From the NCBI GenBank assembly GCA_046536675.1, contig JAWDMK010000016.1:1-13660 (forward strand): DNA of 13,660 nucleotides, written 5' to 3'. The first letter of the stretch is position 1, and every line of letters begins with the position of its first letter. The position numbers and the translations under genes are program-made. Shown in pieces: positions 1 through 8,692 of this stretch. The notes beneath the pieces were generated by a model. It saw only the letters and a program-made list of their open reading frames with translations. It had not been told where the DNA came from and made no database searches. The stretch comes from JAGDYD01 sp046536675 (GTDB lineage Archaea; Micrarchaeota; Micrarchaeia; Micrarchaeales; CABMGC01).

Positions 1-2459
1 CAGATGGCAAAGTTCAAGCAAGATTTCTACTAAGTACAACAGAAAAGGTGCAGTCTATTGAAGATTTAACTGCGCAGATAAACAAAGCAATAGAAGCAAC
101 AAAGCTTGATCCTGAAGAGGTAGCTTCTGCTATGCTAAGCAATATGAGGCAGGGTATGACTGAAGAAGAATATTATCAAGCAGTAAAAGATGCACTGCAA
201 CAACAGATAATAAACCACGCAACGGCTTCTAACTTCCCAGAAGTTATTGCAAAAGAAGGAGCTACTGTTCAGCCACCAGCTCCTGAGGATGTTGGAGATG
301 CAATTAGGAAAGCATTTATTGACTTAAACAATCTTTACTTTGCTCCAGCAACAAGCGAAGGTATGCCACAGGTATATAATTATCTTGGCGTAAGGCCACT
401 TTTTGTTGAAGAAGAAAGCAGTGCTGCACAAGCTGGCAAAGAAGTAGGAATAGTAAGCTCTTATATGTCAAAAGGTGACTTTTATGGCTTCAAGGACTTT
501 ATTAATGATGCAAAAGAAAATGGGGGCAATATAGATTGGGATCAGCTTAATCGTTTAGTCAATGAACTAAATGATAGGCTTCACCAGATAGCAGATATGC
601 ATTTAGATCCTGTAACAAAAGGACAAGTAATTAGTGAACTTTTGAATGATCCTAGGTATGCTCCGCTTTATGATGCATATGCAGTTTACAACCTTAAAGC
701 AGATAGCATAGACTCACCAGTAATAAACAGTATAAGACACGCATTCTTTGGTCAGGGAGAAACAGAAGTTACAAGTGTAGCTAAAGCAGGACTTAATCCA
801 TTATATGATATAGAAAAGCAAGAAGTTACCTCATATCCTTTAATAACAGAAGAGCCAAATGTGGGTATGTTTAAAGGTGTGCCTTATCTTGAAGATATAT
901 TTCCTACAGTCAGGTTTGGTTCTCAAACTTTTGTAACAATGAGCACTCCAGAGCTAAGCGAGATGGAAAAGAATATAGTAAATAGATTTGATAACAGTGG
1001 CTCTTTCTCGTTAACACCAGAAGAAAGGGCAGCAATGTATCCCTCAATAATAAAACAAGCACTTGCAGACGCAATAGACAATGAAGAAGAAGCAATGCTT
1101 ATAGAAGGAGAACAAGCTTATTCATCATCTATTGCTCCTTATTATGAGTCTTCAATTATGCCTGTTGCTCCTTTGTATAGTCTTAGGACTTTGCCAAATA
1201 GAGAAAGCACAGCATCAATCTTACCTTCATCTTCAACTTCAATATTCCCAAGCATTAGTATTTCACCAAGCCCACCACTTGGCCATTCAATAAGTCCTTC
1301 TGTATCATTATCTACTCCAGCTTCAAGCATTCCTACTTCAGTATCGTCTTCATCAATATCTCCTTCAATTTCCCTTTCAATTAGTCCAGCAATATCACCG
1401 TCTGTCTTACCTTCAGCATCTCCATCAATAAGTCCTTCTGAGTCACCATCTATATCACCTTCAGTTAGTCCATCAATATCTTCATCAGTGTCACCATCTG
1501 TATCTACTTCAACAAGCCCTTCGATATCTTTAGAACCTCCGTATAAGAAACCTATAGAGTTGCCTTGGATTCCGCCTTGGTGGTATGAGACAACACAAGG
1601 AAAAAGCATAGTAAAGCCTCTAAGCTTTGAATCAGTTTATTCACCAAGCCTTATACCTTTAATGCTACCTGAAACAGAGGCCATGGCTGAGCAGACTTAT
1701 TCACCTCTAACCGCTACTGCTGGGTTTAGGCCTCTCCGAAACCCAGAGCCTCAAGGCAAGGCCTTAACCTTGGGCACAGAGCCAATAAGCATGCAATATA
1801 GCCCTCTGGTAAGCACTGTGCCTGATCCTGAGGCTATAGCAAGAGCCATAAGCCTTGCCCAGAGGTTTAATGCTCAAAATAATCTTGTATTGCCAAAAGG
1901 AGTAAGCCAAGCCCCACTTAATCCGTTTGAACAAGCAGAAGCAAATAGATTAGAAAGTGCATTAAAAGGAATACAAGGCAAGGCTAATGAGATAAAGAAC
2001 AGACTTTTGGGCAGAGGCAACACTGGAGCTACGCTGAGCTCTCCAGCCGTATTTGGTGGAGTAAGCAACGTTGGTGGGCTAACAAGTGTAAATGGAATAA
2101 GCCTTGTGCCGACTGCTTACGACTTACTGCAAGTCTTAGGTCCAGATAAGCTGTTCGCTTACTTAAACCAAATAAATCCGTTCAAATACAATTCGCAAAC
2201 CCTAATGAACCTGCAACCAGCACAACTGCTTAGAGAAATACAATCACTGCCTTACGACGTGCTTCTGCAAATCTATAATATGCTGCCAATGTATACCAAA
2301 GCCCAGGTGCTCATGCTTGAGGGCATACCCCCAGGCGAGGCCCTGAGCATAGCTCAGCTGGGGGCTCTGGGCTTGGGCGTTCCACCTCAGCTGGGCTTTG
2401 TTGGGCAGAATGAGAAGAAGCTAAGGCAGAACATAGCAAGAGGTGAAGTGAAAGTGTAG
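1..2459 (+). CDS. Large unrecognised protein with Ser/Pro-rich linker, 5'-truncated by window edge
   Basis: The reading frame is open from the window's first bases (codons from position 3 read DGKVQARFLLSTTEK before the GTG at 48). The GTG is therefore probably internal and the gene begins outside the window. Counting from the GTG, about 804 residues are visible. Residues 1-370 are a soluble, mostly helical, acidic region without a family I recognise. Residues about 388-497 are a low-complexity Ser/Pro/Ile/Val linker built from SPS-I/V units, followed by an aromatic/proline patch (IELPWIPPWWYE). The rest is a helical C-terminal domain ending KKLRQNIARGEVKV. No signal peptide or membrane span is visible in this part. 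It lies directly upstream of the surface-protein cluster on the same strand, so a structural or virion-associated role is a reasonable inference, but the function is unknown. Codon use shifts to GC-rich near 1690-1830 and 2290-2410. Confidence 0.8.
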   Translation, partial: DGKVQARFLLSTTEKVQSIEDLTAQINKAIEATKLDPEEVASAMLSNMRQGMTEEEYYQAVKDALQQQIINHATASNFPEVIAKEGATVQPPAPEDVGDAIRKAFIDLNNLYFAPATSEGMPQVYNYLGVRPLFVEEESSAAQAGKEVGIVSSYMSKGDFYGFKDFINDAKENGGNIDWDQLNRLVNELNDRLHQIADMHLDPVTKGQVISELLNDPRYAPLYDAYAVYNLKADSIDSPVINSIRHAFFGQGETEVTSVAKAGLNPLYDIEKQEVTSYPLITEEPNVGMFKGVPYLEDIFPTVRFGSQTFVTMSTPELSEMEKNIVNRFDNSGSFSLTPEERAAMYPSIIKQALADAIDNEEEAMLIEGEQAYSSSIAPYYESSIMPVAPLYSLRTLPNRESTASILPSSSTSIFPSISISPSPPLGHSISPSVSLSTPASSIPTSVSSSSISPSISLSISPAISPSVLPSASPSISPSESPSISPSVSPSISSSVSPSVSTSTSPSISLEPPYKKPIELPWIPPWWYETTQGKSIVKPLSFESVYSPSLIPLMLPETEAMAEQTYSPLTATAGFRPLRNPEPQGKALTLGTEPISMQYSPLVSTVPDPEAIARAISLAQRFNAQNNLVLPKGVSQAPLNPFEQAEANRLESALKGIQGKANEIKNRLLGRGNTGATLSSPAVFGGVSNVGGLTSVNGISLVPTAYDLLQVLGPDKLFAYLNQINPFKYNSQTLMNLQPAQLLREIQSLPYDVLLQIYNMLPMYTKAQVLMLEGIPPGEALSIAQLGALGLGVPPQLGFVGQNEKKLRQNIARGEVKV
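1208..1535 (+). repeat. Ser/Pro-rich low-complexity coding repeat
   Basis: In-frame degenerate repeats of the type TCACCATCTATATCACCTTC encode SPSIS/SPSVS units, roughly five residues per unit and about 110 residues in total. The repeat is probably a flexible, possibly glycosylated linker between the N- and C-terminal halves of the large protein. Its antisense strand is an open acidic frame, which is a consequence of the repeat. Confidence 0.75.
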
Positions 2460-2468
2460 GTGATATGT

Positions 2469-2481
2469 AAAGGTATTTAAG
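2469..2481 (+). promoter_or_regulatory. Archaeal promoter (BRE-TATA) for the surface-protein operon
   Basis: AAAGGTATTTAAG fits an archaeal BRE plus TATA box. The expected start of transcription, about 25 nt downstream (near 2502), leaves a leader of about 15 nt with GGTG at 2508-2511 before the ATG at 2517. The same AAAG-plus-TATA pattern and geometry precede the coat-like gene at 9225. A second TATA-like string (TTTATAAAT, about 2493-2501) sits too close to the ATG to be the main box. Confidence 0.55.
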
Positions 2482-2516
2482 ATTTTAGATACATTTATAA
2501 ATATTGTGGTGTGGGC

Positions 2517-2684
2517 ATGTGCCTATATGTCTTTGTTGACGCCAAGCTGCGAGGCATATTCCAAGACAACGAAAAAGTCAAGGCGATCAACCTTGCCCTT
2601 CTCGCCAAAGAGCAAAGCCATATATATGATGAGGATAAAAATGAAATAATGTTTTTCAAACGTGGTGCTAATGCAAAGGTATAG
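2517..2684 (+). CDS. Small hypothetical protein, 55 aa
   Basis: ATG at 2517 opens a 55-codon frame starting MCLYVFVDAKLRGIFQDNEK and ending FFKRGANAKV, with TAG at 2682-2684. Support comes from a promoter at 2469-2481, a GGTG ribosome binding motif at 2508-2511 and ordinary protein-like composition, with a beta strand (LYVFVDAKL) followed by a charged amphipathic helix. Codon use (GCC, AAG, CTG) matches the start of the next gene. It overlaps the 5' end of the surface-protein gene by 14 nt in another frame, suggesting translational coupling. I recognise no family. The antisense frame over the same bases is less plausible. It is below usual size cut-offs and easily missed. Confidence 0.6.
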   Translation: MCLYVFVDAKLRGIFQDNEKVKAINLALLAKEQSHIYDEDKNEIMFFKRGANAKV

Positions 2685-5600
2685 CTTTTTATTTGTGCTT
2701 CTTGCGGCTTTGGCTTTTGTGGGCTTAGCCAACGCCGCCACGCCGACCATTCCTTCTGGCATTCAATACTATGTGGCAGTCAACATAACCAACAGCCAAA
2801 GCTCAGCCACGCCTTCGCCATTCCAGCAGATGATAAACATAACCGAAAGCTCATTTAGCAGCTACATAGCTTATAACAACAACTTCGCCAACTTTGAATA
2901 CTTCTATGCCAACGGCACAATAATCCCAGCATGGATAGAGAGCAACAGCTCAGGCAAGCTAATAACATGGGTTAAGCTTACGCCGAGCATAGCGGCAAGC
3001 GGCAAGCTAACAATCTACCTTGGCTTTGCAAGCAAAACTACAAACCTCCTTAGCAATAGTGGAACAAGTGGCATAGGCGAAGCACCTCAATTGTCAAGCA
3101 CATATGCACAGTATGATGATGGGGCGAGCGTATTCAAAAATTATTGGAACTTCGCTGGAACAAGTTTGCCAAGTGGATGGACACAAAGTAATGGAGGTAC
3201 AGCAACTTGGAAAGTAAATAACGGTGTGAGTGTCTCTGAAAACTCTGGTTATCAAAATGTATATTATACAACACAGCAGACGTTATCTTCAACGGGAATA
3301 GTATTTGATTTATATGGTAGTTATTCTACATCTTCACTTAATACGGGATTTGGAATGCCTTATCTTAATGGTGTAAATCAAGGTAATAGTGCTTGGGTTG
3401 GTTATAATAGCTCTACGAAAACATTTACAGATCACGTTTTTAATGGTGGTACAGGAAATGATGTAAATACGCCTGTCACATTCTCAACAGGGATGCAAGT
3501 TTGGACATTCTATTCAATAGGAAGTGGAATAATAGTATTAAATAATTATACTAATCCAACAACTAACAAAAATGAATTTAGCACACTAACAGCATATATG
3601 GGTATCAATCAACAGAATAGTGCAACAGCAACAATATTTGTTCAGTGGTGGAGAACACGAGCAGTTCCGCCTAACGGCGTTATGCCAAGCGTAAGCTTCG
3701 GTTCTGTCCAAGTAAGAGCAAGCCTTACCATAAGCCCCAACCCAGCCACCTACGGCCAGAGCATAACCATAACCGCAACCTGCACGCCAAGCACCGACAC
3801 CTGTGCCATAGACTACCCAAGCCTGGGTACGCACATAGCCGAAGGCACTGGCACTGCAACCTATACCTTCAACGCCTTTGCCTTGGGTGCTGGCACATAC
3901 TCATACTTCTATGCTAATGATATAACAGCTGGCATAAACTCAACAAAGGCAACTTTGACAATTAATCAGAACAGCACATATTCATTAAGTATTGCAACAA
4001 CGCCAAGTGCAAGTTATGCTTATAATGGCACAGGCATAAAAGCAACATACAGTTTATCAACCTTTAAGAATCAGCTTACGGGAACATTATATCTAAACAA
4101 AGCTACAATTGCTTCAACTTCAACTTCAGGTAGTTATACAAGCAGTGCAACTGCAGGCACATATGCTTTCGTGTTCAATACAACAGGTAATGCAAACTAC
4201 ACTGCAAAATCCACAAACATTACTATAGCAATAAACAAAAACAGTACATACACGCTGAGCATTACAGGAATAACAACAGGCAATCTGCAGTATAGTGGCG
4301 TAAACCAGACAGCAACTGCAACAATAAAGACATACCACAACCAGCTTACCGCAAACCTATGGCTTAATAATGTGCAGGTAGGCTCGACAAACAGCGTGCT
4401 TACGTATAATGCACCTTACTATGTTGGCCCATGGACTTTGACCTTTAACAGCTTGGGCAATGCAAATTATACAGCAAATAGCATAAGCACAAGCTATGGC
4501 GTTTATGTGCCTGTGAATTTATACTATGCTAATGCAACAAGCAGCATGATAAAAAAGACGTTGGCACCACCAGGGCTAATCCTCACTTCAATACCTGCAT
4601 GCACAAATAACATGGCTTCGGGAACTTGCATAGGTAATTTAACTTATACTGCAAGCACAACGCTCTCTGGAAATATAATAGTTATCGGCAATATAACAAT
4701 AAATTCTGGAGTTACGCTGACTGAAAATGGCTTCTGGATGGAGACTACAGGAACATTCAACAATAAAGGAACAATAACTGGCGGGACTAATCCGAAAGTA
4801 GGGGCTGGAGTATCTGTACCCAACGCTTATGCTGGGTCTGGAGGAGGTGGAGGTTCCACCTCTGCATGCGGTGGCGGATCAGCTGGTGGATCAACATTAG
4901 CACCTGGTGGTGGTATTGGGGGCAACGGTGCAACCCCATCAGCACCAAATCCAATATATTCGCTTATTTCTCAAATATTTCAAATACCACCAACTTATTT
5001 AAGTTCAGCTGGGGGTGGGAATGGTAACGGATGTGGTGGTGGAGGTGGCGGAGGGGGCGGAAGTGGGGTTTATGGAGTAGCAATTAGTGGTAAAACAGTA
5101 ATTGCTGGAACTATTAATACGCAAGGTAATGCAGGAGGTGGTGGTTATTGCCCATCTTCTAGTACAAGCGGCGGCGGTGGAGGTGGAAGTGGTGGAGGAT
5201 CTATTTTAATTGTTTATAATAGTTCTTATACTGCAGGCACATATTCCTATAGTGGCGGAGCAGGAGGTGGTGGCTGCAATGGAGGTATTAATGGCGGAAA
5301 TGGGGGTGCTGGACTTGTAATAACCTATCAATCAAAATTATTACCATTCCAAAATCTCTTTTCTACAAATTACTATTATCCTTTAAGGTTCAATGCAACT
5401 ACGACTGCAAATAACCTAAAATTTAATACAACACAAATATTATGGTCTTCCTTTGGGCAGGATATTATTTTATTAACAAATCAATCTTTTTCAACTATCC
5501 CATTAGTTGGGGAAACTAGCATCAAAATTCAAGAAAGCCAAAATAATGGTAAACCAGTTTCTATTAACATTTCATATTTCAACATAAACACGACTGACAT

Positions 5601-7008
5601 AAATTCAGCCATAAATTACTCTTCACTTATTCAGTATTTCCCAATCCTTGCCCACACCCCAAGCTGGACGGCAAAGCCATCAAGCTGGGCCATAAGCCTT
5701 AACCAAACCAAATGGTTCATCAATGGCACAAGCGGTGTGGTATTCAGCACTGCCAATACAGGCACGCTCACGCCTTATATAAAGCTGAACTATCCATTCA
5801 CAAGCTTTATACTCAACTATTCAAATAATCCAAAGGTGCAGAACAGTATAACTATAGTACCGTTCAATATATACTTAGCAAACAGCATCAACCCGAATTT
5901 GAGGGTTATAGCAAATATTTCTACATATAATCAAGAAACATTTAATTCAATCACCACAAACCAGAGCTGGCTTATAAACTTCAACTTCAACAACTATCTG
6001 TTTACAAAGAATATTTCAAATTCAAGCTCAAGCAGATTTTATTTAATGATACCAAAAAGCAACTATCTAAATCCAAATGTAATGTTCCAGCTGAATGGCA
6101 CAGTAACGAAGCCTTACTTCTTCTCACTTACCCAACTCTTCTGCCCAAGCACAGTAGCTAATGGACAAAGCGCCACATATACAATAGGCTTGCCAGATAC
6201 AAATGGCACAAAGTATAGCTTCTATGTTTATACTTCTGCAGGAACGAGTGCAGCACAAGACATTCTATTTATAAATGAGCTGAAAGGCACAAGCCCGACA
6301 GGGGCAGAGAGTTTGGTTATACCACCAAGCCTGCCTATGGCTGTGCCGTTAGAGACCACAGGGCAGGAATACCAATACATTATATACTCGCCAAACTGCA
6401 AGGATGTTTACTTTAAAGGCAGTTTTGTAAGCCCAACAAACCCAACCTACCTTACCTTAACAAGTGGAGCAAATCAGGCAGTAATATATAATATGACGCA
6501 AGCCACTGGAGCATGCACACTAAACACTACAACATGGAAGTTATTCTGCGCTGCAAGCGACCCCACGAGCCAGACGTATAAGTATACACTTTATGTTTAT
6601 AACCAGACAAACGTTTTAGGTGCACAACAATTAATATTAGAAAAGAACTTCACAAGCTCTGCATTTACTTATAACACAACTCTGCCAGCAAATGGCACAT
6701 ACAGCTATGAAATCATAGGTTATGCATTCAGAAACTTAGACCCTGTGTTTGTGATAAATAGTGGTCAGCTATTATTCCCAAAAGCACCACTTTCAACACC
6801 GCTTGCTGGGTTTATTTCATTTATTTTAATGCTGGCACTCATATTTATAGGGGTATTGACGGGCAAGCCACTTATAATTACCATGCTTATGGGGGCAGGA
6901 ATGTTCTTTATAACATTTATAGGATTAGAAGCAATTGGAATAAATACCATATTAGTATTTATAGTTTTAGAAGCAATAGTATCAATATGGAGCATAAAAA
7001 CAAGATAG
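2671..7008 (+). CDS. Giant secreted surface protein: DUF2341, LamG-like, Ig-like repeats, Gly-rich region, C-terminal membrane anchor
   Basis: About 1445 residues. A signal peptide (MQRYSFLFVLLAALAFVGLA, cleavage after ANA) is followed by a DUF2341-type domain (about 31-144). Next come a LamG/concanavalin-like domain (145-345) ending in the characteristic WWRTRAVPPNGVMPSVSFG, and an Ig-like domain (349-432). Two tandem copies of a 90-residue beta domain (434-523 and 524-610) share NSTY-LSI, NQLT and GNANYTA. A beta/Gly-rich region (about 710-887) is followed by further beta domains and three membrane helices near the C terminus (about 1375-1442). Many N-x-S/T sequons suggest glycosylation. 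The likely role is a cell- or virion-surface spike or receptor-binding protein anchored by its C terminus. ATG 2671 is preferred because GGTG lies just upstream and a signal peptide follows at once. GTG 2662 and 2665 are possible. Codon use is mosaic (see findings). Confidence 0.85.
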   Translation: MQRYSFLFVLLAALAFVGLANAATPTIPSGIQYYVAVNITNSQSSATPSPFQQMINITESSFSSYIAYNNNFANFEYFYANGTIIPAWIESNSSGKLITWVKLTPSIAASGKLTIYLGFASKTTNLLSNSGTSGIGEAPQLSSTYAQYDDGASVFKNYWNFAGTSLPSGWTQSNGGTATWKVNNGVSVSENSGYQNVYYTTQQTLSSTGIVFDLYGSYSTSSLNTGFGMPYLNGVNQGNSAWVGYNSSTKTFTDHVFNGGTGNDVNTPVTFSTGMQVWTFYSIGSGIIVLNNYTNPTTNKNEFSTLTAYMGINQQNSATATIFVQWWRTRAVPPNGVMPSVSFGSVQVRASLTISPNPATYGQSITITATCTPSTDTCAIDYPSLGTHIAEGTGTATYTFNAFALGAGTYSYFYANDITAGINSTKATLTINQNSTYSLSIATTPSASYAYNGTGIKATYSLSTFKNQLTGTLYLNKATIASTSTSGSYTSSATAGTYAFVFNTTGNANYTAKSTNITIAINKNSTYTLSITGITTGNLQYSGVNQTATATIKTYHNQLTANLWLNNVQVGSTNSVLTYNAPYYVGPWTLTFNSLGNANYTANSISTSYGVYVPVNLYYANATSSMIKKTLAPPGLILTSIPACTNNMASGTCIGNLTYTASTTLSGNIIVIGNITINSGVTLTENGFWMETTGTFNNKGTITGGTNPKVGAGVSVPNAYAGSGGGGGSTSACGGGSAGGSTLAPGGGIGGNGATPSAPNPIYSLISQIFQIPPTYLSSAGGGNGNGCGGGGGGGGGSGVYGVAISGKTVIAGTINTQGNAGGGGYCPSSSTSGGGGGGSGGGSILIVYNSSYTAGTYSYSGGAGGGGCNGGINGGNGGAGLVITYQSKLLPFQNLFSTNYYYPLRFNATTTANNLKFNTTQILWSSFGQDIILLTNQSFSTIPLVGETSIKIQESQNNGKPVSINISYFNINTTDINSAINYSSLIQYFPILAHTPSWTAKPSSWAISLNQTKWFINGTSGVVFSTANTGTLTPYIKLNYPFTSFILNYSNNPKVQNSITIVPFNIYLANSINPNLRVIANISTYNQETFNSITTNQSWLINFNFNNYLFTKNISNSSSSRFYLMIPKSNYLNPNVMFQLNGTVTKPYFFSLTQLFCPSTVANGQSATYTIGLPDTNGTKYSFYVYTSAGTSAAQDILFINELKGTSPTGAESLVIPPSLPMAVPLETTGQEYQYIIYSPNCKDVYFKGSFVSPTNPTYLTLTSGANQAVIYNMTQATGACTLNTTTWKLFCAASDPTSQTYKYTLYVYNQTNVLGAQQLILEKNFTSSAFTYNTTLPANGTYSYEIIGYAFRNLDPVFVINSGQLLFPKAPLSTPLAGFISFILMLALIFIGVLTGKPLIITMLMGAGMFFITFIGLEAIGINTILVFIVLEAIVSIWSIKTR
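3970..4500 (+). repeat. Tandem duplicated beta-domain within the surface protein
   Basis: Two consecutive segments (3970-4239 and 4240 to about 4500) encode related domains. Both begin NSTY(S/T)LSI, carry (F/Y)(K/H)NQLT followed by a L(Y/W)LN motif, and end with F-G-NANYTA. This looks like an internal domain duplication in the extracellular stalk of the protein. Confidence 0.7.
4830..5320 (+). other. Glycine-rich domain coding region
   Basis: Dense GGT/GGA/GGC codons encode poly-glycine stretches separated by short hydrophobic strands (for example SILIVYNSS and GLVITYQ). This resembles the glycine-rich domains of tail-fibre tips and archaeal surface proteins. It probably forms a polyglycine-II-like or beta-rich tip exposed to the outside. 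Isolated cysteines (ACGGG, GNGCGGG, GGYCPSS, GGGGCNGG) could form disulfides that stabilise it. Confidence 0.65.
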
Positions 7009-7018
7009 GTGGTGAAAA

Positions 7019-7516
7019 GTGGATATTAATTTAGGGAGCATTATCAAAGCGGGCCTGATAATGGCGTTTGTATTGCCAATGTTTGCACTTATCTTAGGCA
7101 CTGCACCCACCCCACCACCTATACTCATGCAAGGCTCAAATATAAATGCAACCGAACTTTCTACACAAATGAATAACACTTCACTTTATGTTCAATATCA
7201 GTTTCTACGCTCTGTTTCTGGGTTAAATTCAACCTTACTAAGCCAAAACGGCAGCTTTTATGCAAATCCAACAATCTTTCAAGCTTTTGCTTTTATATTG
7301 CAAGGCTTTGGTACTGTAATGCAGGATATAGTCATGATACCTTATCTCGATTATGTTTCAATGAATTTTATATTAACAGGAATGAGCTACAGTTTGCCTG
7401 CATTCTTGGTAGGTATATTTAAAGTTGGTATTGACCTACTTTATACTTATATGCTTTTATCAATGCTACTTATGGGTGTAAGTGCAATTGAAAAGTATCA
7501 AATGAAGAGTGGATAG
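7019..7516 (+). CDS. Small membrane protein, 165 aa
   Basis: A GTG start is fixed by a strong ribosome binding site (AGGTGGTGA at 7007-7015) that overlaps the stop of the surface-protein gene. The protein has an N-terminal membrane helix (about 8-28) and a short outside loop with four or five N-x-S/T sequons (around residues 43, 52, 53, 70 and 77). Two or three hydrophobic helices follow (about 85-107, 112-133 and 136-155), with a short basic tail. I recognise no family. Its position immediately after the anchored surface protein, in the same transcription unit, suggests a partner in an envelope or membrane complex, which is inference. Confidence 0.75.
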   Translation: MDINLGSIIKAGLIMAFVLPMFALILGTAPTPPPILMQGSNINATELSTQMNNTSLYVQYQFLRSVSGLNSTLLSQNGSFYANPTIFQAFAFILQGFGTVMQDIVMIPYLDYVSMNFILTGMSYSLPAFLVGIFKVGIDLLYTYMLLSMLLMGVSAIEKYQMKSG

Positions 7517-7517
7517 C

Positions 7518-7877
7518 ATGGTAGGATTAGCCTTAATTATGCTCCAATTTTATACAAACCTTAATAATGTTACACCATGGAATGTTACTATTCCAAGCAA
7601 CCCAAGTAACTTTCCAAATATAGTAATAGGCAACATACCATGGTTCTTTCCTGCAGTGACGATGTTTCTTATGGCACTGAGCATGTATATTATGGATACA
7701 AGAACAAATATCAATACAAGGACCAACCTGCTTGCAATAAGCATAGCCTATACTGCACTTGCTTATGTAGAAATGCTGGGCAGCTTAACCACAGTAGGCT
7801 GGTTTGCGACGTTTGAGATGATTTCGATAGCGTTGTTCTTTATTATAACGTTGTTTGTAAACCCAGGTGAGGAATAA
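7518..7877 (+). CDS. Small membrane protein, about 119 aa
   Basis: The ATG at 7518 follows the upstream stop by one base, consistent with translational coupling. A GTG at 7509, overlapping the upstream gene, would add three residues. A short polar N-terminal part with sequons (NNVT, WNVT) precedes three predicted membrane helices (about 42-59, 69-89 and 93-113) and an acidic end (NPGEE). There are no recognisable motifs. It belongs to the same operon as the neighbouring membrane proteins. The stop codon TAA shares its last A with the recombinase ATG. Confidence 0.72.
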   Translation: MVGLALIMLQFYTNLNNVTPWNVTIPSNPSNFPNIVIGNIPWFFPAVTMFLMALSMYIMDTRTNINTRTNLLAISIAYTALAYVEMLGSLTTVGWFATFEMISIALFFIITLFVNPGEE

Positions 7878-8692
7878 TGCAATTACATAGAAATAAATGG
7901 ACTTTGGCGAATATGCATGATATTGATAGACAGCTTTATCAGATCCAGCTTAATGCAATGATTAATATGCAGGAAGATAGAAGGAATAAAGAGCTTTTCT
8001 TTAAGTATTCCGCACTCCTTATGGCTACAGGAATGAGGCGCATTGAACCATTTCTGCGCAAAGTTGTAATAGAAAAAGAGGTTTACAATAAGCATACTTA
8101 TTTCTATGTCACAAGCGCTGTGGCAAAGCATTTTGAGACTAGGGCAAAGTTCTGCGAGACCTGCGGAGAGGTGCTGAAGAGCCAGAAAGAGCAGAAGGAG
8201 CATAGGAGGCTCGGGCATAGGCTTAAGGTATTAGGCTATAGGAGAGAGGTTACCACCCCTTGGCAGACACAAAACGAGTATGAAAGAAACTTCTTTTACC
8301 AGCTATTAGGCTCAAGGAATAGCATAACCATAGATTTCACACCTTTGCTTCCGCCAAGGTTTAGAGGCTATGGTATGGAGAAGCTGCTGAAGCATTATGA
8401 AAAAGAGCAAAGCAATATGTTTAATGATATTAATAAAAAGTTTAGAATATTTAAGGCAATGCTTTATGATCCAGAGAAAAAAGAACCCGTAGAAGGCTAT
8501 TTAACCCCACACATGCTTAGGCATTTAAAGGCTTTTAGTCTTATAGTAGAGCACAGGTATCCACCTTGGCTTGTGCAGCAGCTTCTGCATTGGGATAGCG
8601 AGGAAATGGTAAGCTATTATGCAGACATAAAGAATGCACTTAGGAATATTGAGATTGTGCAGCAGTATGAAGCTATGAGGATGATGGCATGA
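7877..8692 (+). CDS. Tyrosine recombinase/integrase with embedded C2H2 zinc finger
   Basis: 271 residues. The C-terminal part aligns without gaps to the catalytic core of tyrosine recombinases: R54 (ATGMRRIEP, first Arg), H212-M-L-R215 (HxxR box), W239 in the His/Trp position of LLHWDS, and Y248 (YYADI) as the likely nucleophile. Between the first Arg and HxxR, residues 93-114 form a C-x2-C-x12-H-x4-H zinc finger, which is unusual for this family. The protein catalyses site-specific strand exchange, presumably integration, excision or dimer resolution of this element. Its start is supported by AGGTGAGG at 7864-7871 and by a one-base stop/start overlap with the upstream membrane-protein gene. 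The 3' end overlaps the next gene by 4 nt (ATGA). No attachment site was identified. Assignment is firm; the biological reaction is inferred. Confidence 0.88.
   Translation: MQLHRNKWTLANMHDIDRQLYQIQLNAMINMQEDRRNKELFFKYSALLMATGMRRIEPFLRKVVIEKEVYNKHTYFYVTSAVAKHFETRAKFCETCGEVLKSQKEQKEHRRLGHRLKVLGYRREVTTPWQTQNEYERNFFYQLLGSRNSITIDFTPLLPPRFRGYGMEKLLKHYEKEQSNMFNDINKKFRIFKAMLYDPEKKEPVEGYLTPHMLRHLKAFSLIVEHRYPPWLVQQLLHWDSEEMVSYYADIKNALRNIEIVQQYEAMRMMA

Noticed and set aside
48..50. GTG as true start of the first gene
   Set aside because: The frame stays open to the window edge with protein-like sequence and no convincing ribosome binding site, so the gene very likely starts further left.
1142..1609. 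155-codon minus-strand frame rich in Asp/Glu/Gly repeats
   Set aside because: It is the exact antisense of the Ser/Pro linker repeat; its composition follows from the repeat and there is no promoter or ribosome binding site.
2523..2762. 79-codon minus-strand frame
   Set aside because: It opposes two plus-strand coding frames, covers a signal-peptide region, and is not preceded by a promoter.
3586..4338. Cys/Tyr-rich minus-strand frames within the surface-protein gene
   Set aside because: They are shadows of GCA/ACA/ATA-rich plus-strand codons, with improbable composition and no start signals.
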